Assembly (NCBI RefSeq): GCF_040049275.1
Contig: NZ_JBDZDT010000012.1
Coordinates: forward strand, 124,001 to 188,000
Direction: 5' to 3'
DNA length: 64,000 nt
From: Aquabacter sp040049275
GTDB lineage: Bacteria > Pseudomonadota > Alphaproteobacteria > Rhizobiales > Xanthobacteraceae
The notes below the pieces were generated by a model. The model searched no databases. It was not told the DNA's origin and saw only the letters and a program-made list of their open reading frames with translations. Position numbers and translations under genes: made by a program. This document shows positions 54,352-62,533 of this stretch, piece after piece; position 1 is the stretch's first letter; each line of letters opens with the position of its first letter.

Positions 54352-54723
54352 TCAGGAACGAGGGGGATCGAGGCCCGGCGGGACGGCAAGGCCCGCAAAC
54401 ACACGATCCGACGGCAAGGGATGATGGCCGAGGAACTTCAGGTGGAGGATCGCCCCGTCCTCGGTTTGGACCGTGATGCTCCAGACGCTGCATGCCAAGT
54501 CGCAGCAGGCTCCGTGGTCGGTCATCCCTACCTTGCCGTCATGGTCATCGGCAACTGCGGCGCCGTGGTCGTCCGCAACAGCAGCGTGGGGAGGAGCATC
54601 CTCGGCATGGTCATGGCACTCGACCGGCATGGCGTGGGCGACCGGGGCGAGCAGCATCGCCGCCGCGACCAGCATGGCCGACAGCAACTTCACGTGCCCG
54701 ATCGCTCGCCTGAAGCCGATCAT
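54352..54723 (-). CDS. Small His/Cys-rich exported protein (DUF2946-like)
   Basis: A 123-residue protein: start MIGFRRAIGHVKLLSAMLV, hydrophobic segment ..SAMLVAAAMLLAPVAHAM, then ECHDHAEDAPPH, ADDHG repeats and TDHGACCDLACSVW. The design (His runs plus CC..C) matches the protein at 43457-43924. It is the first gene of the minus copper arm. Confidence 0.65.
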   Translation of the reverse strand: MIGFRRAIGHVKLLSAMLVAAAMLLAPVAHAMPVECHDHAEDAPPHAAVADDHGAAVADDHDGKVGMTDHGACCDLACSVWSITVQTEDGAILHLKFLGHHPLPSDRVFAGLAVPPGLDPPRS

Positions 54724-54940
54724 GTTCCTGGCCTGTCCTAAGGAAACCTTACACCATCCTAGCATCTCGTGGAACGCGCGCCTTGATCGGGATCAACGGT
54801 CGCCAGGCATGGCGGGCGCCAATCGGCATCCCCCCGCAGATGTCCTGCCCGATGTAAATGAAGAACCGATCGACTTGGTGCAGCGAGGCGTCAGTTAACC
54901 CATGATCCGCGATCGATTCGGTCGGAGGCGACGGGGCGTG

Positions 54941-56176
54941 ATGTTCACCGACGGCGTAATCCTGCTCGCGATCCTCTTCGGCGTGATCGCGGCCCTTTAC
55001 GCGGCCGTGGGTCAGGCGGGAGCATCCGGGTATCTGGCGGTCATGGCGCTCTTCGGGGTTGCGCCCGCGGTGATGAAGCCAACCGCCCTTGCCCTCAATC
55101 TCCTGGTCGCAGCGATCGGGACTATCCAGGCGCGCCGGATGGGCCTGTTCTCCTGGCGCACGTTCTATCCGTTCGCCGTCCTGGGATTCCCGTTCTCGCT
55201 CATCGGCGGCGCCGTGCATCTTCCGGCGAACATCTATTATTCGGCGGTCGGGGAGATCCTCCTGCTGTCGGCGGCTCAGATGCTGCGCATGGCGAGGGGA
55301 GCATCTGAGCGCCCGTCGGCCACCCCCGCCGAGCCTCCTTTCCACGAGTTGCCGCCCAACGGACAGGGCATCGCCACCCTAATGACGCTGGGCATGCTGG
55401 ACGCGCTGGGGGTCGGCACCGCGCCGGTGGAGACCACCCATCTCGTCATCGAGGCCACGAAGCTGGCGCTGGCGGACCTCGACGAATTCGTCGGCGATCC
55501 CGACACCATGAGTATCGACCCGCGCAGCCTCCTGGACCCTGCCTATCTCGCGGAGCGGGCGAAGGAGGTGGACCCCGGCAAGGCGGGCCTGCCCAGCTTC
55601 AAGGGGCCTAAGCCGGGTGGCACGGTCTATCTCTCGGCGGCGGATGCGCAGGGGAGGATGGTGTCTTTCATCCAGTCCAATTACATGGGCTTCGGCTCCG
55701 GCGTCGTGGTGCCGGGTACTGGCATCAGCCTGCAGAACCGCGGCACCTCCTTCTCGCTGAAGCCCGGACACGCCAATCAGGTGGGCCCACGCAAGCGCCC
55801 GTTCCACACCATCATCCCCGGCTTCGCCATGGACGCGGCCGGCGCGCCGCTCATGTCGTTCGGCGTCATGGGCGGGCCCATGCAGGCCCAGGGACACACC
55901 CAGATGGTGCTGCGCACGCTGAAATATCGCCAGGGCCCCCAGGCCGCCGCCGACGCACCCCGCTGGCGCGTGGTCTCCGGTCGCAAGGTGGCGGTGGAGC
56001 CCAGTGTCGGTCCGGAGCTGCTGGAGGGCCTCAAGGCGCTGGGCCACGAGATCGTGGTGGAGCCGCCCGAGGCGGTCTTCGCCTTCGGCGGCGCGCAGCT
56101 CATCCTGAGGGGCGAGGACGGCGCCTATGTGGGTGGCTCGGACAGCCGGAAGGACGGGCAGGTGGCCGCCTTCTGA
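54941..56176 (+). CDS. Chimeric ORF: truncated TauE/SafE permease fused to the C-terminal half of gamma-glutamyltransferase
   Basis: Residues 1-120 are a TauE/SafE-type sulfite-exporter-like start (MFTDGVILLAILFGVIAAL.., ..GASGYLAVMALFGVAPAVMK.., ..IYYSAVGEILLLSAAQML) whose second half is missing. From about 130 the frame is GGT: ..NGQGIATLMTLGMLDALGV.., autoprocessing GGTVYLSAADAQGRM, ..LQNRGTSFSLKPGHANQVG.. and ..GFAMDAAG... The two pieces are in one frame without a stop. A GGT small subunit without its full large subunit is unlikely to work, so the protein is probably inert or toxic. Start at 54941 with GGAGG; 54902 is in frame too. Confidence 0.75.
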   Translation: MFTDGVILLAILFGVIAALYAAVGQAGASGYLAVMALFGVAPAVMKPTALALNLLVAAIGTIQARRMGLFSWRTFYPFAVLGFPFSLIGGAVHLPANIYYSAVGEILLLSAAQMLRMARGASERPSATPAEPPFHELPPNGQGIATLMTLGMLDALGVGTAPVETTHLVIEATKLALADLDEFVGDPDTMSIDPRSLLDPAYLAERAKEVDPGKAGLPSFKGPKPGGTVYLSAADAQGRMVSFIQSNYMGFGSGVVVPGTGISLQNRGTSFSLKPGHANQVGPRKRPFHTIIPGFAMDAAGAPLMSFGVMGGPMQAQGHTQMVLRTLKYRQGPQAAADAPRWRVVSGRKVAVEPSVGPELLEGLKALGHEIVVEPPEAVFAFGGAQLILRGEDGAYVGGSDSRKDGQVAAF

Positions 56177-56251
56177 GGCAGCCATGTAGCTCGAGAATCG
56201 TGATTGGCAGGCGTCGGAGCACACGATTCCAGCCGCCGCGAGGCGATCTAA

Positions 56252-56346
56252 CTTGCCGCGCTGTTCGCCCAGGGGGGCGAATTCGCCTTCGTCATCTATG
56301 GGGCGGCGGCGGCCGTCGGCATCTTCGAGCCGCAGGTCAATGCCGT
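56252..56346 (+). pseudogene. Fragment of a CPA2 cation:proton antiporter
   Basis: Thirty codons read ..LAALFAQGGEFAFVIYGAAA.. then ..VGIFEPQVNAV, the AQGGEFAFV helix of KefB/CPA2-type antiporters. Both ends are lost; the fragment stops within 10 bases of the response-regulator remnant on the opposite strand. Confidence 0.6.
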
Positions 56347-56354
56347 GATACGCT

Positions 56355-56661
56355 TCAAAACCGGCTTCCCTGAGGAAGGCTGCTCTCTTCGATGACTGCC
56401 TTACCGGAAGCAACAATCAACCGTATCGGCGGCCATCGATTGCGGATGTAATGGGATAGCTTGATGCCGTCCATTGTCCCCGGCATCTGCACGTCAGTGA
56501 ACACCAGATATATCGGCTCTCGACTCCAGCATCCGAATTGCCTCATCGGCGCTGTCGGCCTCTAGCGCCGCGTAACCCGCAGATCGCACAAGGTCGACAG
56601 CACCCATTCGGATGATCGGGCTGTCTTCGACTACGAGTACGACTGCCTTGCCGTTAAACAT
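56355..56661 (-). pseudogene. Response-regulator receiver-domain remnant, frameshifted
   Basis: The minus strand reads MFNGKAVVLVVEDSPIIRMG.. with acidic pocket VVEDSP, then after a frame change near 56505 ..IYLVFTDVQMPGTMDGIKLS.. (phospho-acceptor FTDVQMPG) and ..PIRLIVASGKAVIEESSLP.. ending GSRF-stop, just before the expected KP motif. A stand-alone receiver-domain gene that is both frameshifted and 3' truncated. Confidence 0.65.
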
Positions 56662-56765
56662 TCACTGCTCGGGTTGTGTAAGCCGAGGAGCTTCGCCGGC
56701 TCCGGCGTATTATCATCGCCAGAGATCGCCGTCTTTTGCGACGACTGAGAATTGATCACTCACAA

Positions 56766-57347
56766 ATGAGACCAGCATCGGTCGGGCATTCGGCTATGGC
56801 GATGAGTCCTCGCTCGGCCGATGGGGAAGGTAGCATCGCGATCGGCCTCGTCCTCGAGCGGAAAGTCGATCCAAGCAACTTCCTAAACTTGAATTGGGGT
56901 GATCGCCAGAAGGAGATCGCCCGGCTGGAGGGCAAAAATGAGCTATGGACAATGTTCGGAGCGAACGGTGATGAGTTCCATAAAATCAGGTCTGATCTCG
57001 AAGCTGACGGTATCAATATTCTGAACACTGGCGGTTTTGTTTCGACGCCGGAATCGCGGACAATCTGGATTGACGTCAACGCGGAGCAGTTCACGCGCAT
57101 ATTTGGAACAGACCTACTGGTGCTCGGCAACGACAGCGACGGCGACAAGATGTTCTTCTGGCAGGGCACGCTTTCGACCAAGCCTGATTGGAACATCGCC
57201 GGAGAGCAGCGATCTGCGATAACCGGCCTGTGGCTGGACAGTGGGGAGATGCCCATCATTCAGAACCTCCACTCCGGAACACCGGTTGACCCGCCGCAGG
57301 GGCCGCAGAGCATCGGTAACCTGGATACGGGCGCTTCTGCCCTTTGA
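56766..57347 (+). CDS. Sedolisin (S53 peptidase) propeptide, protease domain lost
   Basis: A 193-residue frame matches the S53/kumamolisin activation domain: ..ELWTMFGANGDEFHKIRSDL.., ..GINILNTGGFV.., ..RTIWIDVNAEQFTRIFGTDL.., ..AITGLWLDSG... After TGA at 57345-57347 the same frame continues PYEIAEIYNFP, exactly the start of the mature S53 peptidase (PxxxAxxYxFP), then ends at a TGA near 57414. The catalytic SED triad is absent. So a propeptide survives without its enzyme. It could be a decayed gene, or a free inhibitor-like propeptide. Confidence 0.7.
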   Translation: MRPASVGHSAMAMSPRSADGEGSIAIGLVLERKVDPSNFLNLNWGDRQKEIARLEGKNELWTMFGANGDEFHKIRSDLEADGINILNTGGFVSTPESRTIWIDVNAEQFTRIFGTDLLVLGNDSDGDKMFFWQGTLSTKPDWNIAGEQRSAITGLWLDSGEMPIIQNLHSGTPVDPPQGPQSIGNLDTGASAL

Positions 57348-57566
57348 CCGTACGAAATTGCCGAGATTTACAATTTCCCCCTGAGGGATCTGTCTGTGGC
57401 TGCGAGCTTGTGAATCCACGGCCTAGTGCGACGCCGCCCGCCGCCCCCGCGTCACCTCAGCGCCCCTTGCCGAGCGGTTTTGCATTCTAGGAATTTCCAT
57501 GGCTTACGCCATCGGCACTATGGCCAGGCCGCTATGGCGTCTAATCAGACCTTCCGAAAAATGGAC

Positions 57567-57595
57567 GCCACCACCGCCCTCTGAGGTGGCCTTTT
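57567..57595 (+). terminator. Stem-loop terminator candidate GCCACC...GGTGGC-CTTTTC
   Basis: GCCACC at 57567-57572 pairs with GGTGGC at 57585-57590, followed by CTTTTC. A short weak rho-independent-like terminator. Confidence 0.35.
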
Positions 57596-57613
57596 CGGCA
57601 TAGGAGGGCCGGC

Positions 57614-57694
57614 ATGCCTCGTCTGATCAACATGGTGCGCAAGCTCGTGCCGCGAAGAAAAGCCGATAGCTGGGCGTATGGAATTGGGAAGTGA
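57614..57694 (+). CDS. Possible 26-residue basic peptide
   Basis: ATG at 57614 follows AGGAGGG with 6 bases of spacing. The peptide is basic (..RKLVPRRKADSW.., ending YGIGK). No family recognised. Its stop overlaps the perfect hairpin at 57693-57732. Coding status uncertain. Confidence 0.3.
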   Translation: MPRLINMVRKLVPRRKADSWAYGIGK

Positions 57695-57732
57695 TGAGCC
57701 TAGCCGACGCGGGGGAGCCGGCTAGGCTCATC
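57693..57732. repeat. Perfect 13-bp inverted repeat (hairpin 1)
   Basis: GATGAGCCTAGCC (57693-57705) and its exact complement (57720-57732), 14-base loop. The arms contain GAGCCTAG, also found at the IS right end. No T-run follows. Confidence 0.6.
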
Positions 57733-57848
57733 GAAACCCGAAGGGTCCCCGGGGGGGAGGACCTGCAGGGAAATAAAAGATAACAAACCAAAATCCAACG
57801 GGAGATGAACGACATCACCCACGCGAAAAGAGATCGATAGGGGAGCGA

Positions 57849-57887
57849 GGAGGCTGGGCCGGTTGCTGATCTCGGTCCAGCCCCTCC
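57849..57887. repeat. Imperfect inverted repeat (hairpin 2)
   Basis: GGAGGCTGGGCC (57849-57860) faces GGTCCAGCCCCTCC (57874-57887): a bulged stem with one G-U type mismatch, following an 11-codon frame that ends at 57840. Confidence 0.4.
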
Positions 57888-57897
57888 GCTTCGGCCG

Positions 57898-58023
57898 GTG
57901 GCTGACCAGTCCGAAGGCGGAGCCCGCAAATTATTTAGCAACGCCGACCCTGCCAAGGTATTGAATTTGCTGATCGATACCACGCCGGATGCAATTTTGA
58001 GTGGCATGAGCCGGGCGGGCTGA
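57898..58023 (+). CDS. Possible 41-residue peptide
   Basis: GTG start at 57898, open for 41 codons (..DPAKVLNLLIDTTPDAILSG..), no good ribosome binding site; the frame is open further upstream to 57841. Its TGA overlaps hairpin 3. Could be a decayed gene piece. Confidence 0.25.
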   Translation: MADQSEGGARKLFSNADPAKVLNLLIDTTPDAILSGMSRAG

Positions 58024-58048
58024 GCGGCACGCAATTGCCGCTCAGCCC
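58017..58048. repeat. Perfect 13-bp inverted repeat (hairpin 3)
   Basis: GGGCTGAGCGGCA (58017-58029) and its complement (58036-58048) with a 6-base loop, overlapping the stop codon of the 41-codon frame. A strong stem without a T-run. Confidence 0.6.
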
Positions 58049-58100
58049 TGGACTCGGAAACAAGGTGCCAACCCGTCGGTTTGGGTCGGCTCGTGAATAA

Positions 58101-58566
58101 TCGTTCATAACGCTGCGTCACGCCACCTGGGCCGTCTCACGGGCGCCGCTGGCAAAGCTTCAGGATTACAAGAAGCGGATGGGCTGGATTTTCCCCTGGG
58201 CGTCCTCCCAGGGCGGTGACTTCAATTACGATTTCAACGTCGCCTTCACCGAGGAGCAGCAGCGCGAAGGGTAAATCGAATACAATTACCGGCGCAACGG
58301 CCATGCCATGGATCTGGTGCCGGTCCCTCCGCCCGTCGCCGAGTTCGCGGCCAGTTGCGGAACCGACGCGCCGCCCTTTACCCGCGATCGGCCCGGCCTT
58401 TCCGCCTTCGTGCGGGAGGATGGCGTGATCTATCACACCTACTCCGCCTATGCGCGCGGGCTGGACACCCCTCTGGGCCTCCTATCAGTGGCTCGACCGC
58501 GCGCCCAAGGGGCGCAACGAGACCGGCGTCTGGTGGCGCCGCCACGATGAATACGCCCAGCTATGA
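58101..58566 (+). pseudogene. DUF899-family protein remnant
   Basis: The frame reads ..LRHATWAVSRAPLAKLQDYK.., ..RMGWIFPWASSQGGDFNYDF.., stop TAA near 58272, then ..IEYNYRRNGHAMDL.. and ..GLSAFVREDGVIYHTYSAYA..RGLDTPLG, after which the expected ..YQWLDRAPKGRNETGVWWRR.. is in another frame up to EYAQL-stop. This is the C-terminal part of DUF899 (thioredoxin-like). The 5' third is absent. It overlaps the DUF2182 start (ATGA), so both once formed an operon. Confidence 0.75.
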
Positions 58567-59127
58567 GCCGGGCTGCGCGCATCGTCGCCCGGCGATGCAC
58601 GGCTTTCGAAGACGCGTGCGAGCGCGCCTTCCTCGGCATGTGGGCCGTGATGATGGTGGCGATGATGCTGCCATCCCTGACGCCCATGCTCCGGTGCTAT
58701 CGACGGGCCGTCGGTGGGCCGCATCTCGGCCTCCTGACCTTGCTGGTGGGGGCCGGCTACTTCCTGGTCTGGATCCTTGCGGGACTGGTGGTTTTTCCGC
58801 TGGGCGCTGCGCTGGCAGCGGCGGCGACGCAGCAGCCAATGCTCGCGCGTGCGGCTCCGATGGCAGCTGGTGTGGTAGTTCTCATCGCTGGCGCTCTCCA
58901 GTTCAGCGCTTGGAAGACACATCGCCTTGCCTGCTGCGGTGAAGCGGAAACCGCCCATGTACTCCCGGCCGATGGCTCCACAGCCTTGCAGCACGGCCTG
59001 CGCCTCGGCATCCGCTGCATCAAATGCTGCGCCAACCTGATGGCGATCCTCCTCGCGGTGGGCGTTATGGACCTGCGTGCGATGATCCTTGTGACGGCCG
59101 CTATCACCCTCGAACGCCTCGCCCCGA

Positions 59128-59965
59128 CTAGGCTCAGGACCTATTAATTGGGATTGAGATGTGATTCACAGCCTCCGTTTAGGAGGCTGTGATAGGTGAC
59201 GTGTTCCTGCTGAGCGAGCGGCAGATGGCGCGGATCTCGCCGTTCTTTCCCTTGGCCCGTGGGGTGCCGCGGGTCGATGACCGGCGGGTGGTAAGCGGGA
59301 TTGTCTACGTGATCCGCGATGGGCTGCAGTGGAAAGATGCGCCGAAGGACTACGGCCCGCACAAGACGCTGTACAACCGTTTCATCCGCTGGAGCCGGCT
59401 TGGGGTGTTCGCCCGCATCTTCGCCAGCCTCGCCGGCGAAGGGCCGAGACCCGAGCGGATCATGATCGACGCCACGCATCTGAAGGCCCACCGGACGGCG
59501 GCGAGCCTGCTCAAAAAGGGGCTGTTCCCCGCCGTATCGGGCGCACCAAAGGCGGATTGAACTCCAAGCTCCACACCGTCTGTGACGGCGAGGCCCGGCC
59601 GATTATCATGCTGCTCTCGGAAGGCCAGATGAGCGACCATAAGGGGGCTCGCCTGGTCCTCAATGCCTTGCCACCGGCTGCCAGCCTGATCGCCGACCGG
59701 GGTTACGACAGCGCCTGGTTCCGGGACGCGCTCGCCGCCAAGGGTATCGCGCCCTGCATTCCCTCATCGCGCAGCCGCAAGCGGCCTTTGCCTACGACAA
59801 GGTCCTCTACCGCCAGAGGCATAAGGTCGAGAATCTTTTCGCGAAGCCCAAGGACTGGCGCCGGATCGCCACCCGCTACGACCGCTGCGCCCACACCTTC
59901 TTCTCAGCCATATGCATCGCAGCCACAGTCATCTTCTGGCTCTGATTAGTGAGCCCTGAGCCTAG
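59128..59965 (+). mobile_element. IS5-family (IS427-type) insertion sequence, complete
   Basis: 838 bases including the CTAG target copies at 59128-59131 and 59962-59965. The terminal repeats (left CTAGGCTCAGGACCTATTAAT; the right end read inward is CTAGGCTCAGGGCTCACTAAT) match at 17 of 21 positions. It encodes a DDE transposase in several frames. A hairpin (59169-59176 with 59182-59189) covers the ribosome binding site and overlaps the GTG start. Confidence 0.9.
59189..59945 (+). pseudogene. IS427-type transposase with one expected and one extra frameshift
   Basis: Frame A (59189-59560) ends ..RTAASLLKKGLF; at a run of A/G (AAAAAGGGG) near 59514 a -1 shift gives ..KGGLNSKLHTVCDG.., ..LIADRGYDSAWFRDALAAKG.., which is the usual two-frame design of this group. 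A second -1 change near 59785 is then required to reach ..FAYDKVLYRQRHKVENLF.., ..DWRRIATRYDRCAHTFF.. and the true stop at 59945. The second shift is unlikely to be programmed, so this copy is probably inactive. Confidence 0.8.
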
Positions 59966-60047
59966 GTGGCGCATGGCCCGCGCCGTCGGGGTCGGCGCAG
60001 TCGGAACGGGCTTGATCCTGATGGCGCAAGCAGCCGGGGTCGGATGA

Positions 60048-60413
60048 TCGATCCGAAGTGCAGGCTTTCACTTGGCGACCGAGGCGATTGAGCCGTCTCG
60101 TGCGGCTGTCTTGCCTGGTGGAGCTTCATACAAAGACCAATGACTTTCTGTCGGTGACACGGAGGCCGCACGCGCGATCGCCCTGCATGCGATTCTCCAC
60201 GGCTTTCCACTAGCTAGCGTAGCAGCCAATCCTCATCGTAGGCATTGCCGCAGGTGGCAGCGGCCCGACCAATCATCGCCGTCGGGCGCCAACTACATTG
60301 CCTTTGCAGGTCGGGTGTCGGGAATTGGACAGCGGTTCTCGCGCGCGCAAGCGAGTACGCACGCGTGAAATACCATCCACTGTCCGTTTTTGTCCCTGGG
60401 TGTGGGGGGATCT
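60048..60413. other. 366-base region without a recognisable gene
   Basis: No family motif or supported start on either strand. It lies between the end of the DUF2182 gene and the convergent mucR stop. Confidence 0.4.
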
Positions 60414-60884
60414 CTAGGCCGCGGTTGCCTTCCGCCCCCGCTTCGCCGGCACAGCCGCCTTCACCACAGCATTTCTCCGCTGCTGGCCGAGCCCCATCTT
60501 CTTGGCGAGTTCCGACCGCGCCGCCGCGTACGCCGGAGCAACCATCGGATAGTCGGCTGGCAGGTTCCACTTAGCGCGGTACTGCTCTGGCGTCATGTCG
60601 TACGCCGTCCGCAGATGACGCTTTAGAGACTTGAACTGCTTGCCGTCTTCCAGACAAATGATGAAATCTGGGGTGACGGATTTCCTGATTGAAACCGCCG
60701 GCTGCTGTGGTTCCGCTGCAGCTGCGGGGGCCGATGAAAGCCCCTTCAGGGCCGCATGAATGCTGCCGATGAGTGCCGGCAAATCAGACGCTGCAACGGA
60801 GTTGTTGCTCACATACGCCGAGACGATATCCGCCGACAGGCCAATGAAGTCGTCACTCTCCATCTTAATCAATTGAGCTTCCAT
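60414..60884 (-). CDS. mucR: MucR/Ros-family regulator, second copy
   Basis: A 156-residue MucR homologue starting MEAQLIKMESDDFIGLSADI (ATG at 60884, AGGTG upstream). The module CLEDGKQFKSLKRHLRTAYD includes C77, D80 and H90, but, like the other copy, it lacks the second His of the classic finger. The C-terminus is ..KRGRKATAA. It is strongly similar to the copy at 4901-5371 through most of its length. The palindrome 60977-60990 lies about 95 bases upstream. Confidence 0.9.
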   Translation of the reverse strand: MEAQLIKMESDDFIGLSADIVSAYVSNNSVAASDLPALIGSIHAALKGLSSAPAAAAEPQQPAVSIRKSVTPDFIICLEDGKQFKSLKRHLRTAYDMTPEQYRAKWNLPADYPMVAPAYAAARSELAKKMGLGQQRRNAVVKAAVPAKRGRKATAA

Positions 60885-60976
60885 TTGAATCACCTAACCG
60901 TTGCTGTCAATTCGATCAGAGAAGGTATTAATAGAATTTGCGACAAATGCAAGGCGCCTGGAATATACATTCTCGA

Positions 60977-60990
60977 ACATTCTAGAATGT
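60977..60990. promoter_or_regulatory. 14-bp palindrome ACATTCTAGAATGT between mucR and PRC-barrel gene
   Basis: A perfect palindrome containing the same 12-mer CATTCTAGAATG found before tetR (18989-19000). A partial copy (ACATTCTCGA) lies directly to the left. Confidence 0.45.
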
Positions 60991-61155
60991 AGATTTGCAG
61001 GTCTCAGCGAAATCAGCAATTGGCGCGTGACAATGGCCCTCACAATCCTCTGATCAGCGGAACATCTTTGCCAATCTGCAGTTCTGTCGGCAAGCGGAAG
61101 TCACGATACGAAGTGACTGCCGTTCTCAACATTGTCGAAGAACTAGGAGCCTGCG

Positions 61156-61521
61156 ATGGACGTGAAGGGTGAAACCTCCAACCTAATCTCTGGCGACAAG
61201 GTCTCAGGTACGAACGTGTACAACGCTGCTGGCGAAAAGCTGGGATCGATCTACGACGTCATGATCGAAAAGCAATCCGGAAAAGTCGCATACGCCATCA
61301 TGTCGTTCGGCGGATTTCTAGGCATAGGCAACGATTATCACCCGCTGCCTTGGTCGACCCTGAACTACAACGTCCAGCAAGGTGGCTATGTGGTGAATCT
61401 CACGCGTGAACAGCTGGAAGGGGCGCCACATTACGCCGAGAGCGAGCCGCCCACTTGGGATCGCGACTATGAAACGCGCGTTCACGACTATTATAGGTCA
61501 CGTCCTTATTGGGACATGTAG
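61156..61521 (+). CDS. PRC-barrel domain protein
   Basis: A 121-residue protein with ..LISGDKVSGTNVYNAAGEKL.., GSIYDVMIEKQSGKVAYAIM, ..FGGFLGIGNDYHPLPWSTL.. (PRC-barrel fold, GDxV..D.xGexiG pattern) and a charged C-terminus rich in Tyr/Asp/Arg. The family is widespread in rhizobia as small stress proteins. GGAG precedes the ATG. Confidence 0.88.
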   Translation: MDVKGETSNLISGDKVSGTNVYNAAGEKLGSIYDVMIEKQSGKVAYAIMSFGGFLGIGNDYHPLPWSTLNYNVQQGGYVVNLTREQLEGAPHYAESEPPTWDRDYETRVHDYYRSRPYWDM

Positions 61522-61634
61522 CGGCCGGCTACGCCGCATCACGACGGCTTCGATCTAGTCCCACAGCCCCGCCGACTCACCGCCGTGCGGGGCTTCCCGG
61601 GTCTCGAACGGGTCGTTTCGCCCGTCACGACCGA

Positions 61635-62072
61635 TTACAATTCCGACAGCTGCTTCGCCTGCTGAACTGTCGCCAGACACTCTGTCTCCTCGCCCGCCCG
61701 ATCAAAGCCTCGCGCGCGTTCAAGTGCGGCCGAAGCTTCAGCCGCGTTGGCCTGGACGGAGGGGCGACCACTTTGCGCTTGATCGGCGGCCGTCGGCTGT
61801 CCCTGGGTCTGACGGCGGACATCTTCAGGTGAAGTCGCCTTTCCTCGAGCTTCCTGGGTCATTCTACCGGTCGGAGGATGCTGCTGCGTGTCGGTCTGCG
61901 CCGGGGTTCCAGCCGGCATGGTGCCCCCCGCTGTGGGGCCAGAGCCAGCGTCCCGCGCAGATATTGCTTTCGTGAGACTTTCAATTTCGCCAGTGCATGC
62001 GCCCGCCTGCGCGGGGCCACTCGGGTGAGCAAACAGGCTGCACACCGCCGCGATATAGATTGCCGATTTCAT
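61635..62072 (-). CDS. Exported protein of unknown function
   Basis: A 145-residue protein with signal peptide (MKSAIYIAAVCSLFAHPSG) and a low-complexity mature part rich in Ala, Gln, Thr and Gly (..ACTGEIESLTKAISARD.., ..GFDRAGEETECLATVQQAKQ..). Two Cys, one near each end. A common type of small periplasmic protein in Bradyrhizobium and relatives; function unknown. Confidence 0.65.
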   Translation of the reverse strand: MKSAIYIAAVCSLFAHPSGPAQAGACTGEIESLTKAISARDAGSGPTAGGTMPAGTPAQTDTQQHPPTGRMTQEARGKATSPEDVRRQTQGQPTAADQAQSGRPSVQANAAEASAALERARGFDRAGEETECLATVQQAKQLSEL

Positions 62073-62146
62073 AATTGCCGCTCCTGTTGCTGGGGGACGA
62101 CTGAGCCACCTTAGATCGGCATGAAAAAACGCTCACGCTGGCATTG

Positions 62147-62467
62147 ATGTTCCTTTTGGTTCCGCCGGCGGGGACGGCCTACGACACGACGCCGGACGCG
62201 TATCGCGCCAAGTGGAATTTACCCGCGGACTATCTGATGGTGGCTCCTAACTATGCGGCGGCGCGGTCGAAACTCGCCAAGCAGATGGGGCTCGGCCAGC
62301 AGCGCAAGAAAGCGGCGGAAGCCAAGCCTGGAAGGCGACGTCAAAGCGGAGTAAGTCGTCCTGAGCTTTCTGGTGGTCGATCGGCGCCGCCGATATCGGC
62401 GCGCTTCGGGCATTCTGCGCAATGTGAGCAACATGATTCCGGGTGTCTGATATTTCAAAAATTTTGA
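62147..62467 (+). pseudogene. C-terminal MucR fragment
   Basis: After nine unrelated residues the frame reads ..TAYDTTPDAYRAKWNLPADY.. and ..MVAPNYAAARSKLAKQMGLG.., identical in layout to the C-terminal half of both complete MucR proteins. The oligomerisation region and the zinc-ligand segment CLEDGK are missing. The tail after ..QQRKKAAEA.. is unrelated. Confidence 0.75.
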
Positions 62468-62533
62468 GACGACCCTCAAGTATAAATAAATCAATAACTT
62501 GTGTGTCTCATATTATAGTCTTATAAGTCGAGC

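Larger units (their letters stand above)
57348..58100. other. 753-base region of hairpins and tiny ORFs
   Basis: No conserved gene recognised. It holds a terminator-like stem-loop, three further hairpins and three tiny reading frames (listed separately), flanked by the sedolisin remnant and a DUF899 remnant. Confidence 0.4.
58563..60047 (+). pseudogene. DUF2182 predicted metal-binding membrane protein, split by the IS
   Basis: The 5' part (58563-59131) encodes several membrane helices with ..AVMMVAMMLPSLTPML.. and ..GLRLGIRCIKCCANLMAI.., the DUF2182 core, to ..ERLAPTR. The 3' part (59966-60047) continues ..WRMARAVGVGAVGTGLILMA.. and ends in TGA. Removing the IS and one CTAG copy joins both parts in frame, so the IS insertion is recent. 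DUF2182 membrane proteins often sit next to DUF1326/DUF899 genes; their role is unknown. Confidence 0.85.

Noticed and set aside
57627..58121. A 164-codon minus-strand frame through the hairpin region
   Set aside because: No ribosome binding site or motif, and it spans two perfect hairpins.
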